A DNA stretch of 64,000 nucleotides. Source: an uncultured Porphyromonadaceae bacterium. GTDB lineage: Bacteria > Bacteroidota > Bacteroidia > Bacteroidales > Muribaculaceae. Location of the stretch: assembly GCA_947175205.1 (NCBI GenBank), contig CAMWLS010000003.1, positions 1-64,000 of the forward strand. The letters run 5' to 3'. Under the pieces are notes generated by a model. That model saw only the letters and a program-made list of their open reading frames with translations, made no database searches and was not told where the DNA came from. Both the position numbers and the translations under genes were made by a program. Positions within the stretch are counted from its first letter, which is position 1, and each line of letters begins with the position of its first letter. This document shows, piece by piece, positions 36,926 through 45,617 of the stretch.

Positions 36926-38139
36926 TAAATCCCCGGGATATTGATATTACAGCCTATGACTACCCTCTGCCACAGGAGCGCATAGCTGTCCACCCGCTGG
37001 CGCAACGTGACGCATGCAAGCTGCTGGTAAGAAAACCTGACGGCTCTCTGGAGCATCATATTTTCAGCAACCTCCCGGTGTTACTGCCTCAGGACTCTCT
37101 GCTGGTGTATAACAACACCCGTGTTATAAACGCCCGAATTCTAATGCACAAGGAGTCCGGAGCCGCTATAGAAATATTTTGTCTGGAACCCAAAGAACCG
37201 GCTGACTATGAGCAAAGTTTCAGCTCCACCGGCTCACAAGGCTGTAGCTGGCACTGTCTGGTGGGTAACAGCAAAAGGTGGAAAAGCGGGCCCCTGCAAC
37301 GTAAGCTTCTGATGGAAGGCAAAGAGATTACTCTTACCGCAGTGAGGGAAGAGAAATCTGATGCCGGTTCTGTGGTAAGCTTTACCTGGGATGATGACAG
37401 GGTATCATTCTCACGCATCATAGAGTGCGCGGGCGTAATACCCATCCCACCTTATCTTAACCGCGAGACTGAGGAGAGTGATAAGTCTGATTACCAGACT
37501 GTATTCAGCCGTATACAAGGCTCTGTGGCAGCCCCAACCGCCGGACTTCACTTCACGCCGGAGGTGCTGGACGGACTTGCAAAGCGCGGCGTACCCCACC
37601 TGGAAGTTACTCTGCATGTTGGTGCGGGAACCTTTAAACCGGTTACCACTGACACAGTGGGAGAGCATCAGATGCATGCTGAGTTTATTGCCGTGCCGCG
37701 CAAGGTAATTCAGGAATTGGCTGAAACGGATAGGCAGATTATTGCCGTTGGAACCACCAGCGTGCGTACACTGGAAAGCCTTTACCACATAGGCTGTCTA
37801 ATCCATAGCGGGAATTGGGATGGAGAGGTCCCCCAGTGGTATCCCTACTCTCAAGAACGTCCCGCGCTTACGCGTCAGGAGGCAATAAGGGAGATTCTGC
37901 GATATATGGATGTAAAAGGGATTGACACACTCACAGCTGATACACGGATAATTATTGCCCCCGGATACACGTACCGTATGGTAAGTGGAATGGTGACAAA
38001 TTTTCATCAGCCACAGAGTACACTGCTTCTTTTGGTATCAGCCTTCATGGGACCGAAGTGGCGTGATATGTACACGGCAGCCCTTGATACGGATTATCGC
38101 TTCCTGAGTTACGGTGACGCCTGCCTGCTGCTGAGATAA
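36922..38139 (+). CDS. queA: S-adenosylmethionine:tRNA ribosyltransferase-isomerase
   Basis: 405 aa. DYPLPQERIAVHPLAQRDACKLL, VYNNTRVINARIL, GSVAAPTAGLHFTPEVL, HVGAGTFKPV and GMVTNFHQPQSTLLLLVSAF are canonical QueA motifs. It builds epoxyqueuosine on tRNA during queuosine synthesis. It is coupled to trxB by a 4-bp overlap. The insertion SSTGSQGCSWHCLVGNSKRWKSGPLQ resembles the usual Bacteroidetes form. Confidence 0.97.
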   Translation: MINPRDIDITAYDYPLPQERIAVHPLAQRDACKLLVRKPDGSLEHHIFSNLPVLLPQDSLLVYNNTRVINARILMHKESGAAIEIFCLEPKEPADYEQSFSSTGSQGCSWHCLVGNSKRWKSGPLQRKLLMEGKEITLTAVREEKSDAGSVVSFTWDDDRVSFSRIIECAGVIPIPPYLNRETEESDKSDYQTVFSRIQGSVAAPTAGLHFTPEVLDGLAKRGVPHLEVTLHVGAGTFKPVTTDTVGEHQMHAEFIAVPRKVIQELAETDRQIIAVGTTSVRTLESLYHIGCLIHSGNWDGEVPQWYPYSQERPALTRQEAIREILRYMDVKGIDTLTADTRIIIAPGYTYRMVSGMVTNFHQPQSTLLLLVSAFMGPKWRDMYTAALDTDYRFLSYGDACLLLR

Positions 38140-38158
38140 AGTATCTGGTATTTAGAGT

Positions 38159-38197
38159 AAAGGATGTGTTCAGAGTTTTTACTCCTACACATCCTTT
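38159..38197. terminator. Hairpin terminator between convergent queA and 38224 genes
   Basis: AAAGGATGTGT pairs perfectly with ACACATCCTTT (11-bp arms, 17-nt loop) 20 bp after the queA stop. The flanks are AT-rich on both sides, so it may end both convergent transcripts. Confidence 0.7.
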
Positions 38198-38223
38198 GCT
38201 TTACAAATTTTTAAGAGGTCTTC

Positions 38224-39585
38224 TTACTTTATTATCAGCTTGCGGACTTCTGTGCCCTGGCGGCGCAGAAGTATCTGCCCTGCTGAAGGACGGTTCACAC
38301 GTATGCCCTGAAGGTTAAAGTATTCAACAGGTGCGTCTGAAGCGTCAACAGCTACATCTGAAACTGAGCCGTAAGCACCGGGGAAATAAATTTTTGTATC
38401 CATGTTTGCAGGCTCACGGAAACCGGTTTCATCAGGCTCAAAAGTCCAGTTTGCTGCACTATAAACCTGTCCCTGAATACCAAACATGGCGTCATTGCCC
38501 CAGCCTAAATCACCATCAAGGAAGTACGGTAAGTGCACAACACCATCCTTAAAAGTACCCCACTGCATGGTGTCTGATGAGAATTCTTCAATAACCTGCT
38601 CAGCTGTGTCACCAAAGAAGCCCATGATGTAGGTTATAAAGTTCTGGCAGTATAATTTCTTTATACCAAGCTGTGTATATGCAAAACCGGCATTCACGGG
38701 ATGGAAGGATATATGGTCAGGATCTGTCACATCAAACTCAATATAACCCAGGCGCATGGTTTCATTAAACTCAGCGGCGGGGCCTGACTGATATGGATTC
38801 ACCAGACGATAAACATTCTTATCAGCATCGTTCTGCTGAAGCTCCACTTCATATATGTTCTGCTCATCAAACTGGTCAATCAGGAAACCGGGTAGAACCC
38901 ATCCGTCCTGGAACATAGCCTTGCCTAAAGAGGTCCAGCCTTCATTGGGATCATAGTCAGGATTCTCTTCAAGGTCCTTTTCAAGAATGAACTGGCCAAT
39001 GGCAAACCATGCACCGTCCTGATCCTTGACATCAGCCATGGCAAAGATATCATCATCATCAAAGCTAAAACCATATCCGTTCCATACGGCTTCAGCACTG
39101 TCTATGTAGTCAAAACCTGACTGATCATCCGCCCAATGGTACAGATACAGGTCATCTTTGAATGTACGTCCGTTAATTACAACTTCAAGAGGTGTGCCGG
39201 CGTAGAAGTACATGACACCGTCAACATACTTTCCGGGAATGTCTATGTCAGGCTGTCCCAGAGAACGGAAGTCAAGGGGAATCTGGAAAATGATATCCTC
39301 AGGACCTTCTCCGGGCTTAATCTTGGCAATGCCAACTACTGACCAGCTATTGTACTGGTCCCAGTAATCCACTTCATATTCACCAAGAATGTAGTCCCTT
39401 GAAGGTGCCTTGTATGTCTGTTTCATAGCGGTTTTGGACATTGTGGATGCCGGCATACGGTTAATTCCCATTGACATTTCCGGGGTGCGCTGGCGTGTGA
39501 GTTTCATTACATGCTTTTCCGGAGCCTGTGCTGAAACGGCTACCGTACACGCCAAAGCAAGAGTAAGAGTAGAAATTTTATTCAT
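38224..39585 (-). CDS. Secreted protein of unknown function with Bacteroidales-type C-terminal tail
   Basis: 453 aa. The signal peptide is about residues 1-19. The body is Asp/Tyr-rich and beta-rich without a recognised fold. The C-terminus EYFNLQGIRVNRPSAGQILLRRQGTEVRKLIIK has the YFNLQG..V..P..G.....R.G..V.K pattern seen at the ends of many Prevotella/Muribaculaceae secreted proteins and resembles a type IX-like sorting tail. No enzymatic motif was found. It has a good promoter at 39612-39643. Confidence 0.75.
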   Translation of the reverse strand: MNKISTLTLALACTVAVSAQAPEKHVMKLTRQRTPEMSMGINRMPASTMSKTAMKQTYKAPSRDYILGEYEVDYWDQYNSWSVVGIAKIKPGEGPEDIIFQIPLDFRSLGQPDIDIPGKYVDGVMYFYAGTPLEVVINGRTFKDDLYLYHWADDQSGFDYIDSAEAVWNGYGFSFDDDDIFAMADVKDQDGAWFAIGQFILEKDLEENPDYDPNEGWTSLGKAMFQDGWVLPGFLIDQFDEQNIYEVELQQNDADKNVYRLVNPYQSGPAAEFNETMRLGYIEFDVTDPDHISFHPVNAGFAYTQLGIKKLYCQNFITYIMGFFGDTAEQVIEEFSSDTMQWGTFKDGVVHLPYFLDGDLGWGNDAMFGIQGQVYSAANWTFEPDETGFREPANMDTKIYFPGAYGSVSDVAVDASDAPVEYFNLQGIRVNRPSAGQILLRRQGTEVRKLIIK

Positions 39586-39611
39586 ATAGTGGTTATTTAT
39601 GTATTTGAATA

Positions 39612-39643
39612 CAAAAATAAGGTAAGAAATCCTAAGTTACAAA
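39612..39643 (-). promoter_or_regulatory. Promoter of the secreted-protein gene
   Basis: On the minus strand TTTG (39643-39640), a 20-bp gap, and TATTTTTG (39619-39612) match both consensus elements. It lies 26 bp upstream of the start. Confidence 0.7.
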
Positions 39644-39775
39644 CATTTTTTGACTTTTGTATTTCCTCAAATGCGTTTCTTGGTCATTTTGCACGCAAAG
39701 TAAAGCTTTTTAAAGCACTTTGATTATAAAGATAAGTGATGGCGGCTGTCTATGACCTATTCTTACACAACTAAA

Positions 39776-39818
39776 GAGGGTGCATCAAAATTTGCATTTT
39801 GCATTTTGACACACCCTC
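39776..39818 (-). terminator. Hairpin after the tricorn-like gene
   Basis: GAGGGTGCATCAAAAT pairs with ATTTTGACACACCCTC at 14 of 16 positions around an 11-nt loop. It lies 22 bp after the stop of the minus-strand protease gene. A related hairpin follows aguB at 45451-45486. Confidence 0.7.
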
Positions 39819-39840
39819 CAGTAACTATTAGATGAGATAT

Positions 39841-42800
39841 TTATTTCGCATCCACCTTTTTCAGCAGACTCCTTACAGCTCCTTCCAGCTGGCTGTCATG
39901 CCCTGAAAGGACATCTGCGGGTTCATTATAAATAAGTATGTCAGGGTTCAGCTGATGATTTTCAAGGACTGTGCCGTCCATAGCCTGTGAAGTAACCTGC
40001 GGGATACCGAAAACTATGGTGGGATCAATCTGCGTCTCCCACCACACGGCAGTCATTGTACCCGGCACCGGAGCACCAACTATATCACCTATTCCCAATG
40101 TCTGATATACAAAGGGCGAACCGTGGGCATCTGAGTAATTACTTTCATCCACCAGCATGGCAGAGGGCTTGGTCCACTGTGAGAAAGGCTCACTACCTAT
40201 GTACTGCCCACGCGGAGTGAAGCGTACATACTCCTTACCGCTTAAAAGAATAGCAAGGTCATTATGCAGCCATCCGCCTCCATTATGGCGAGTATCCACA
40301 ACAACTGCGTCACAGTTACGGTACTTGCCCAGTAAGCGTTCATAGGCGTTTCTGAAGCTGGGGCTATTCATTCCCTGAATGTGGACATAACCAACGCGCC
40401 CTTTTGAAATGCTGTCAACATATGCTTCATTACGCTCAACCCAGCGTTCATAAAGAAGATTGTTCATAGCACCTGAAGAAATGGGCTTCACCTGTACTGA
40501 AACTGACTTACCATCCTTCTTCTGTACTGTAAGGCGTACCTTTTTGGAGCCCTTACCGGCCAGGAGAGGATAAAAATCTTTGCCGGCTTCAATAGCGTTT
40601 CCATCAATGGCCATGATGATATCTCCCGGTTTCACGTCCACACTGGCGGCGGCCAGCGGTCCACGCTGAAGCACCTCTGTGACCTTCAGTCCGTCACCAT
40701 CATAGCTTTCATCAAAGAAAGCACCTAATGAAGCCACGGGCTGCTTGGCTCCCGGACTGGAGTAACGCCCACCGGTGTGTGATGCGTTCAGCTCACCCAG
40801 AATTTCGCTAAGCAGAATGGCAAAGTCACGGTTATTACTGATGTAGGGCAGGAATCTGCGATAATTCTCACCATACATCTCCCAGTCCACACCATGAAGA
40901 TTAACATCATAAAACTTATCTTTCACCTGCTTCCACATATGGTTATACATGTATTCACGCTCTGCTGAGGGCTTACGGTCATAATCAGCTTCAAACTCAA
41001 TATTCTGAACCTCTCCGGCAGGAATCTTGATTTTCTTAAGTCCGTTTCCGGCCACAAAAAGATTCTCGCCTTTCTTATCTGCCATTATTCCGCCACTGAC
41101 ATCCTTTACCAGAACCTTGGTGGAACCGTCACGCAAGTCTCTCACCAGGAGGTTGCTCTTACCCTCGGTGGAACCGGAGGTGTAGTACAGCTTGTCACCT
41201 TTTGGGCTGACATAGTAGTCCTGGAGACTGGAAGCCTGCGGTGTAAGGCGCGCTGTGCGGTAACGGCGGTTAGCGAGGTCAAATTTCAGCGGCTTGACAG
41301 CCTTCTCCGTATCATCTGCTTTAGCGTCTTTCTTACCTTTCTTTTTCTTATCTGATTTCTGCTTGGAGTCTTTCTTGTCAGCATCTTTATCTGTATCCTT
41401 ATCAGTATCCTTCTCCTTCAGGGCGGCTTCTTCTTCAGTCATGTTGAAGTCTTCCCATGCCTGAGGGTCAAGGACCATAAGAAGAACGTCGTCAGTCTCA
41501 CCCCAACTGCCGTGACTGCGCATGCCGTATCTGCCACTGACATAGGCAACACCCTTGCCACCCATAACCCAGCTGGGAGAGCCATCAGAGTATCCGCTCT
41601 CTGTAAGGTCCACAATCTCAGAGCCGTCTGCGGCCACCAGGGCAATATCAGAGTTATTCCATGCTCCTTCACCTATGTATGAGGTCAGGAACCAGCGGCT
41701 GTCAGGACTCCATTCAAATGAGACATCGCCGTCAGAGTATGAGTAGTTCCATTTCCCGTCCAGAGCCGTATTCACCTTCTTTGTTTTAAGGTCTATAACT
41801 TTAAGCTCCGTGCGGTTTTCAAGGAATGCAACCTTCTTTCCGTCCGGGCTGAAGGCCGGCTGCTGCGCTGCCGTGTCACAGCTGTAAAGCGGTTCTTCCT
41901 CTATTTCCGTGGCATAAGTGAAGAGCTTCTCATCCGGAGATACAATTTTAGCAGTAAAAAGCTGCCATAGGCCGTCTCTGTCACTGTCATATACCAGCGT
42001 CTTTCCATCCGGACTGAAATCAACATTGCGTTCCTGCGCGGGTGTATCAGTTATGCGGCGCGTGGTTTTATATTTTACTGAGGTAACATAAACATCACCA
42101 CGCAGCACAAAAGCCACTTCCTCACCTGACGGAGACACGGCCCATGAACGGGCTCCTGAACTGCGCGTACCGACAACCTCATCTGCATCATAGAGGTCGG
42201 CCGTAATCCGGACATCAAGCTTTACGGGTTCCTCACCCTCTTTCTGGGTATATAGTTCACCATTCCAGCTATAAGCCAGTGTACCGTTATCCGACACTGA
42301 TAAGGAGCGTACCGGATGATTTGTAAAGTGGCTAATCTGCTTCTGATTCTTACCGGTACTGTCTGAACGCCATACATTCAGCGTTCCATCCTGCTCTGAA
42401 ATAAAATAAAAATCACCTGAGCCACCGGGAGCAAAAACCGGATTAAGATCATGGCCGTTAAAACCGGTGAGCTTGGTAAAAGTACCGTCTTTCACACGCC
42501 AGATATCAGCTGTACCTGATGAGCGCTCATGCTTGCGCCATACATTTTCATATCCCTTACGGTCCTGGTAAAGCACAGTGCCGTCTTTAGAAGCATCAGC
42601 TGCATTCATGTGGACTGACAGATATAGCTGCGGACGCGCACCGGCACGGTCAACATTCACACTGTAAGTCTGGCCCTGAAACGGGCCCTGAGCCGCATTT
42701 CTGTCCGGAGCAATATTTGAGGAATACAAAACTGTGTGCGCATCCAGCCAGGTAAGAGGCGTCTCCGCGGCACTGTTAGTGGTGATACGCACCGGCGTTC

Positions 42801-43095
42801 CACCTCCGGCAGGAATGATAAAAACATCATCACTACCGTTACGGTCTGAAGCAAACGCAATACGTGAGCCGTCCGGGCTCCAATGCGGGGCTGAGTCATA
42901 AGCAGCATTTGAGGTCAGCTGACGGGCGTTTCCACCACTGACGGGAACAGTGAAAATATCACCTCTGTATGTAAAAGCCACTGTCTTTCCATCAGGGCTT
43001 ATGGCTGCATCCCGCAGCCACAACGGCGTGTTCTGGGTTGCCCGGCAGTCAATGACGGCAGCCAGTGCAAGCGAGGCCATGAGCAGTTTATTCAT
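39841..43095 (-). CDS. Tricorn-like S41 protease with beta-propellers and PDZ domain
   Basis: 1084 aa. A signal peptide (about 1-19) is followed by many PDGK/SPDGSR blades (PDGKTVAFTYRGDIF, SPDGSRIAFASDRNG and others) forming propeller domains to about residue 540. A Lys/Asp-rich linker (about 555-600), a further propeller-like part, a PDZ domain (about residues 795-865, GDIIMAIDGNAI) and an S41 core follow. The core has GYVHIQGM, VVDTRHNGGGW and the likely nucleophile Ser in SNYSDAHGSPFVYQ. Tricorn-like enzymes degrade oligopeptides; this one is predicted periplasmic. It is full length. Confidence 0.9.
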   Translation of the reverse strand: MNKLLMASLALAAVIDCRATQNTPLWLRDAAISPDGKTVAFTYRGDIFTVPVSGGNARQLTSNAAYDSAPHWSPDGSRIAFASDRNGSDDVFIIPAGGGTPVRITTNSAAETPLTWLDAHTVLYSSNIAPDRNAAQGPFQGQTYSVNVDRAGARPQLYLSVHMNAADASKDGTVLYQDRKGYENVWRKHERSSGTADIWRVKDGTFTKLTGFNGHDLNPVFAPGGSGDFYFISEQDGTLNVWRSDSTGKNQKQISHFTNHPVRSLSVSDNGTLAYSWNGELYTQKEGEEPVKLDVRITADLYDADEVVGTRSSGARSWAVSPSGEEVAFVLRGDVYVTSVKYKTTRRITDTPAQERNVDFSPDGKTLVYDSDRDGLWQLFTAKIVSPDEKLFTYATEIEEEPLYSCDTAAQQPAFSPDGKKVAFLENRTELKVIDLKTKKVNTALDGKWNYSYSDGDVSFEWSPDSRWFLTSYIGEGAWNNSDIALVAADGSEIVDLTESGYSDGSPSWVMGGKGVAYVSGRYGMRSHGSWGETDDVLLMVLDPQAWEDFNMTEEEAALKEKDTDKDTDKDADKKDSKQKSDKKKKGKKDAKADDTEKAVKPLKFDLANRRYRTARLTPQASSLQDYYVSPKGDKLYYTSGSTEGKSNLLVRDLRDGSTKVLVKDVSGGIMADKKGENLFVAGNGLKKIKIPAGEVQNIEFEADYDRKPSAEREYMYNHMWKQVKDKFYDVNLHGVDWEMYGENYRRFLPYISNNRDFAILLSEILGELNASHTGGRYSSPGAKQPVASLGAFFDESYDGDGLKVTEVLQRGPLAAASVDVKPGDIIMAIDGNAIEAGKDFYPLLAGKGSKKVRLTVQKKDGKSVSVQVKPISSGAMNNLLYERWVERNEAYVDSISKGRVGYVHIQGMNSPSFRNAYERLLGKYRNCDAVVVDTRHNGGGWLHNDLAILLSGKEYVRFTPRGQYIGSEPFSQWTKPSAMLVDESNYSDAHGSPFVYQTLGIGDIVGAPVPGTMTAVWWETQIDPTIVFGIPQVTSQAMDGTVLENHQLNPDILIYNEPADVLSGHDSQLEGAVRSLLKKVDAK

Positions 43096-43283
43096 AAAAT
43101 AGATATTAAGTGTGATTTATGTTTGTATTACGGACAGTTACAAAGATACACTTTTTTAGCTTGTATACGTTACAAAAAAAATGTTAAGCATCCAAATAAT
43201 TAGGCATAATATGCTGTATTTGAAATAAAATCACTACATTTGAAAAAATTTAAGATATCCGGAATATCCATATTATCTTACTA

Positions 43284-43529
43284 ATGGAATCAGAATATAC
43301 AGATCTTGAACAGATGATGCTGAATACCCTGCGCCACAGTCGCACGGTGGACATTGCGGAAAGCGATTTTAAGCATGCCATAAATGATGATGCAGAACTG
43401 AAAAAGCTATATCGCAGCTGGTGTCACCGCGCTGGCTACACTGAAAAATACGGTTTCCGCGATTTTTGCGAGACCTATCTTGAAGATCAGCAGGAAATGT
43501 TTGATAATCTTGAGAATGACTTTGACTGA
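43284..43529 (+). CDS. Small acidic protein coupled to aguA
   Basis: 81 aa, acidic and helical (MESEYTDLEQMMLNTLRHS..), ending FRDFCETYLEDQQEMFDNLENDFD. I do not recognise a named domain. Its stop overlaps the aguA start (TGATG), so it is translated with the polyamine genes. A -7 box TACATTTG lies at 43235-43242. A role in regulating or assembling the agmatine pathway is only a guess. Confidence 0.8.
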   Translation: MESEYTDLEQMMLNTLRHSRTVDIAESDFKHAINDDAELKKLYRSWCHRAGYTEKYGFRDFCETYLEDQQEMFDNLENDFD

Positions 43530-44560
43530 TGAAGCGCAGATTACCCGCTGAATGGGAGCATCAGGAAAGTGTACTTATGGCATGGCCACACAGTGGCACT
43601 GACTGGGCTTATATACTCCCGTCAGTCCAAAAATGTTACACTGAGATTGCCGAGGCCATAGTCAGCCATGCACAACTGATTATGATTATTCCTCATGGTG
43701 AAGAAGGCGATGCTGCCATAAACATGCTCTCACACCTGCCTCAGGACAGGATACGCTTTTGCAGAATAAGCACTAATGATACATGGGCGCGTGACTTTGG
43801 CCCCATTACTGTCATTACAGGCACCGGTCGCAGGGCTCTTGACTTTCAGTTCAACGGCTGGGGATTAAAGTTTGCCGCAAATCTGGATAACGGCGTGACA
43901 CGCCGTATGTGGGACAGTGAGGAACTCCCGGCAGAGGAGTATGAGAACAACCTGGATTTTGTACTTGAGGGTGGCTCCATAGAGAGTGACGGAGAAGGCA
44001 CCATACTCACCACAGAACACTGCCTGATGGCTCCCAACAGAAATGCCTGCATGAGTCGGCAGATGATAGAGGGCCGCATCAAGAAATCTTTTGGTGCCCG
44101 GCGCGTTTTATGGCTCAGCGCGGGAGAGCTTGACGGGGATGACACTGACAGCCACATAGATACACTGGCGCGTCTTGCACCCGGCAACACCATAATTTAT
44201 GTAGGACCTGACCAGGGGAACCCTTCATACGGGAATCTGGACCTGATGGAAAACCAGCTGAAAGAGCTCCGTACCGATGAGGGCTCACCCTATAATCTGA
44301 TTGCTCTGCCGCTTCCTGACCCTGAATATGATGAAGACGGGTTGCGTCTGCCGGCAACTTACGCTAATTTTCTGATCCTTAATGATGCAGTGCTTCTCCC
44401 CGTATATAATCAGCCCGGAAAGGATTTACTTGCACAGCAGATGCTCAAGATAGCCTTCCCGGAACATAAGATATACAGCATAGACTGCCGTGCGCTCATT
44501 CAGCAGCACGGCTCACTTCACTGCGTAACCATGCAATTACCTTGTAAAAATGAAAGATAA
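43529..44560 (+). CDS. aguA: Agmatine deiminase
   Basis: 343 aa. Family motifs are MAWPHSGTDWAY, TNDTWARDFGPI, EGGSIESDGEGTILTTEHCLM, the substrate-binding GDDTDSHIDTLARLA and the catalytic Cys in HGSLHCVTMQLP near the C-terminus. It converts agmatine to N-carbamoylputrescine and ammonia. The 3' end overlaps aguB by 11 bp, so both steps to putrescine are made together. Confidence 0.96.
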   Translation: MKRRLPAEWEHQESVLMAWPHSGTDWAYILPSVQKCYTEIAEAIVSHAQLIMIIPHGEEGDAAINMLSHLPQDRIRFCRISTNDTWARDFGPITVITGTGRRALDFQFNGWGLKFAANLDNGVTRRMWDSEELPAEEYENNLDFVLEGGSIESDGEGTILTTEHCLMAPNRNACMSRQMIEGRIKKSFGARRVLWLSAGELDGDDTDSHIDTLARLAPGNTIIYVGPDQGNPSYGNLDLMENQLKELRTDEGSPYNLIALPLPDPEYDEDGLRLPATYANFLILNDAVLLPVYNQPGKDLLAQQMLKIAFPEHKIYSIDCRALIQQHGSLHCVTMQLPCKNER

Positions 44561-45440
44561 AATACTTCCCGTGGGTATCATTCAGCAGCGCAAGACCGCT
44601 GACAGTGATGAAAACCGCAAGCGTCTGGCGTCTAAAATCAGGGAACTGGCAGATGAAGGCGCTGTGCTGATTGTTAACCAAGAGCTTCATGACTCGCTTT
44701 ATTTCTGTCAGACGGAGGACGTTAACGCCTTTGACCTGGCGGTTTCCATTCCCGGTCCTGAGACAGAATTTTACTCATCTCTGGCACGAGAGTGTGGTGT
44801 AGTGCTGGTGACATCTCTCTTTGAGCGCCGTGCGCCGGGGCTGTACCATAACACCGCTGTAGTGTTTGAAAAGGATGGTTCCATTGCCGGCAAATATCGT
44901 AAGATGCACATACCTGATGACCCTGCATATTATGAGAAGTTTTATTTCACACCCGGGGATATGGGTTTTGAGCCTGTCAGTACCTCCGTTGGGCGACTTG
45001 GCGTGCTGGTGTGCTGGGATCAGTGGTATCCCGAGGCTGCCCGCATGATGGCCCTCAAAGGTGCGGAAATACTGATTTATCCCACGGCCATAGGCTGGGA
45101 GAGCACAGACTCAGATGATGAAAAAACACGTCAGCGGGATGCCTGGATGATTATACAGAGAGCTCATGCTGTGGCAAACGGCTTGCCGGTGGTAACTGTG
45201 AACCGTACCGGACATGAGTCTGACCCGTCAGGCATAACAGGCGGAATACAGTTTTGGGGAACTTCCTTTGTGGCCGGACCGCAGGGCGAACTGCTGTTCC
45301 GTGCGCCGGAGAATGAGGAATGTGCAACAATTATTCCGGTTAACCTGACACGCAGTGAAAGCGTGCGCAGATGGTGGCCTTTCCTGCGTGACCGTCGCAT
45401 AGAGAATTACAGCGGACTCACCTCGCGTTTCCTGGATTGA
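44550..45440 (+). CDS. aguB: N-carbamoylputrescine amidohydrolase
   Basis: 296 aa, nitrilase fold. The Glu-Lys-Cys triad is visible as Glu in NQELHDSLYF, Lys in GKYRKMHIPDDPAYYEKFYFTPGD and Cys in VLVCWDQWYPEAARMMALKGAE. It hydrolyses N-carbamoylputrescine to putrescine, CO2 and ammonia. Together with aguA and an 81-aa protein it forms an operon for putrescine synthesis from agmatine. No arginine decarboxylase lies in this window. Confidence 0.96.
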   Translation: MKDKILPVGIIQQRKTADSDENRKRLASKIRELADEGAVLIVNQELHDSLYFCQTEDVNAFDLAVSIPGPETEFYSSLARECGVVLVTSLFERRAPGLYHNTAVVFEKDGSIAGKYRKMHIPDDPAYYEKFYFTPGDMGFEPVSTSVGRLGVLVCWDQWYPEAARMMALKGAEILIYPTAIGWESTDSDDEKTRQRDAWMIIQRAHAVANGLPVVTVNRTGHESDPSGITGGIQFWGTSFVAGPQGELLFRAPENEECATIIPVNLTRSESVRRWWPFLRDRRIENYSGLTSRFLD

Positions 45441-45450
45441 TCTTTAGACA

Positions 45451-45486
45451 AGAAGGTGTATCAAAATGCATTTGGATGCGCCCTCT
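45451..45486 (+). terminator. Hairpin after aguB
   Basis: AGAAGGTGTATCAAAA pairs imperfectly with TTTGGATGCGCCCTCT, with several G.U pairs, 10 bp after the aguB stop. It is related in sequence to the hairpin at 39776-39818. The following 45487-45617 holds no visible gene. Confidence 0.5.
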
Positions 45487-45617
45487 TCAGGTTCATAACT
45501 GTAGGTAAGATGCAAGAAACTGTGGATGAGGCTGCCGGGAGCACACATAGGTAAGTTACCATCAGCCCGGTTCCTAAAGTAACCCACAGATGGCCTATTT
45601 TGACTTATCACCCGTTC

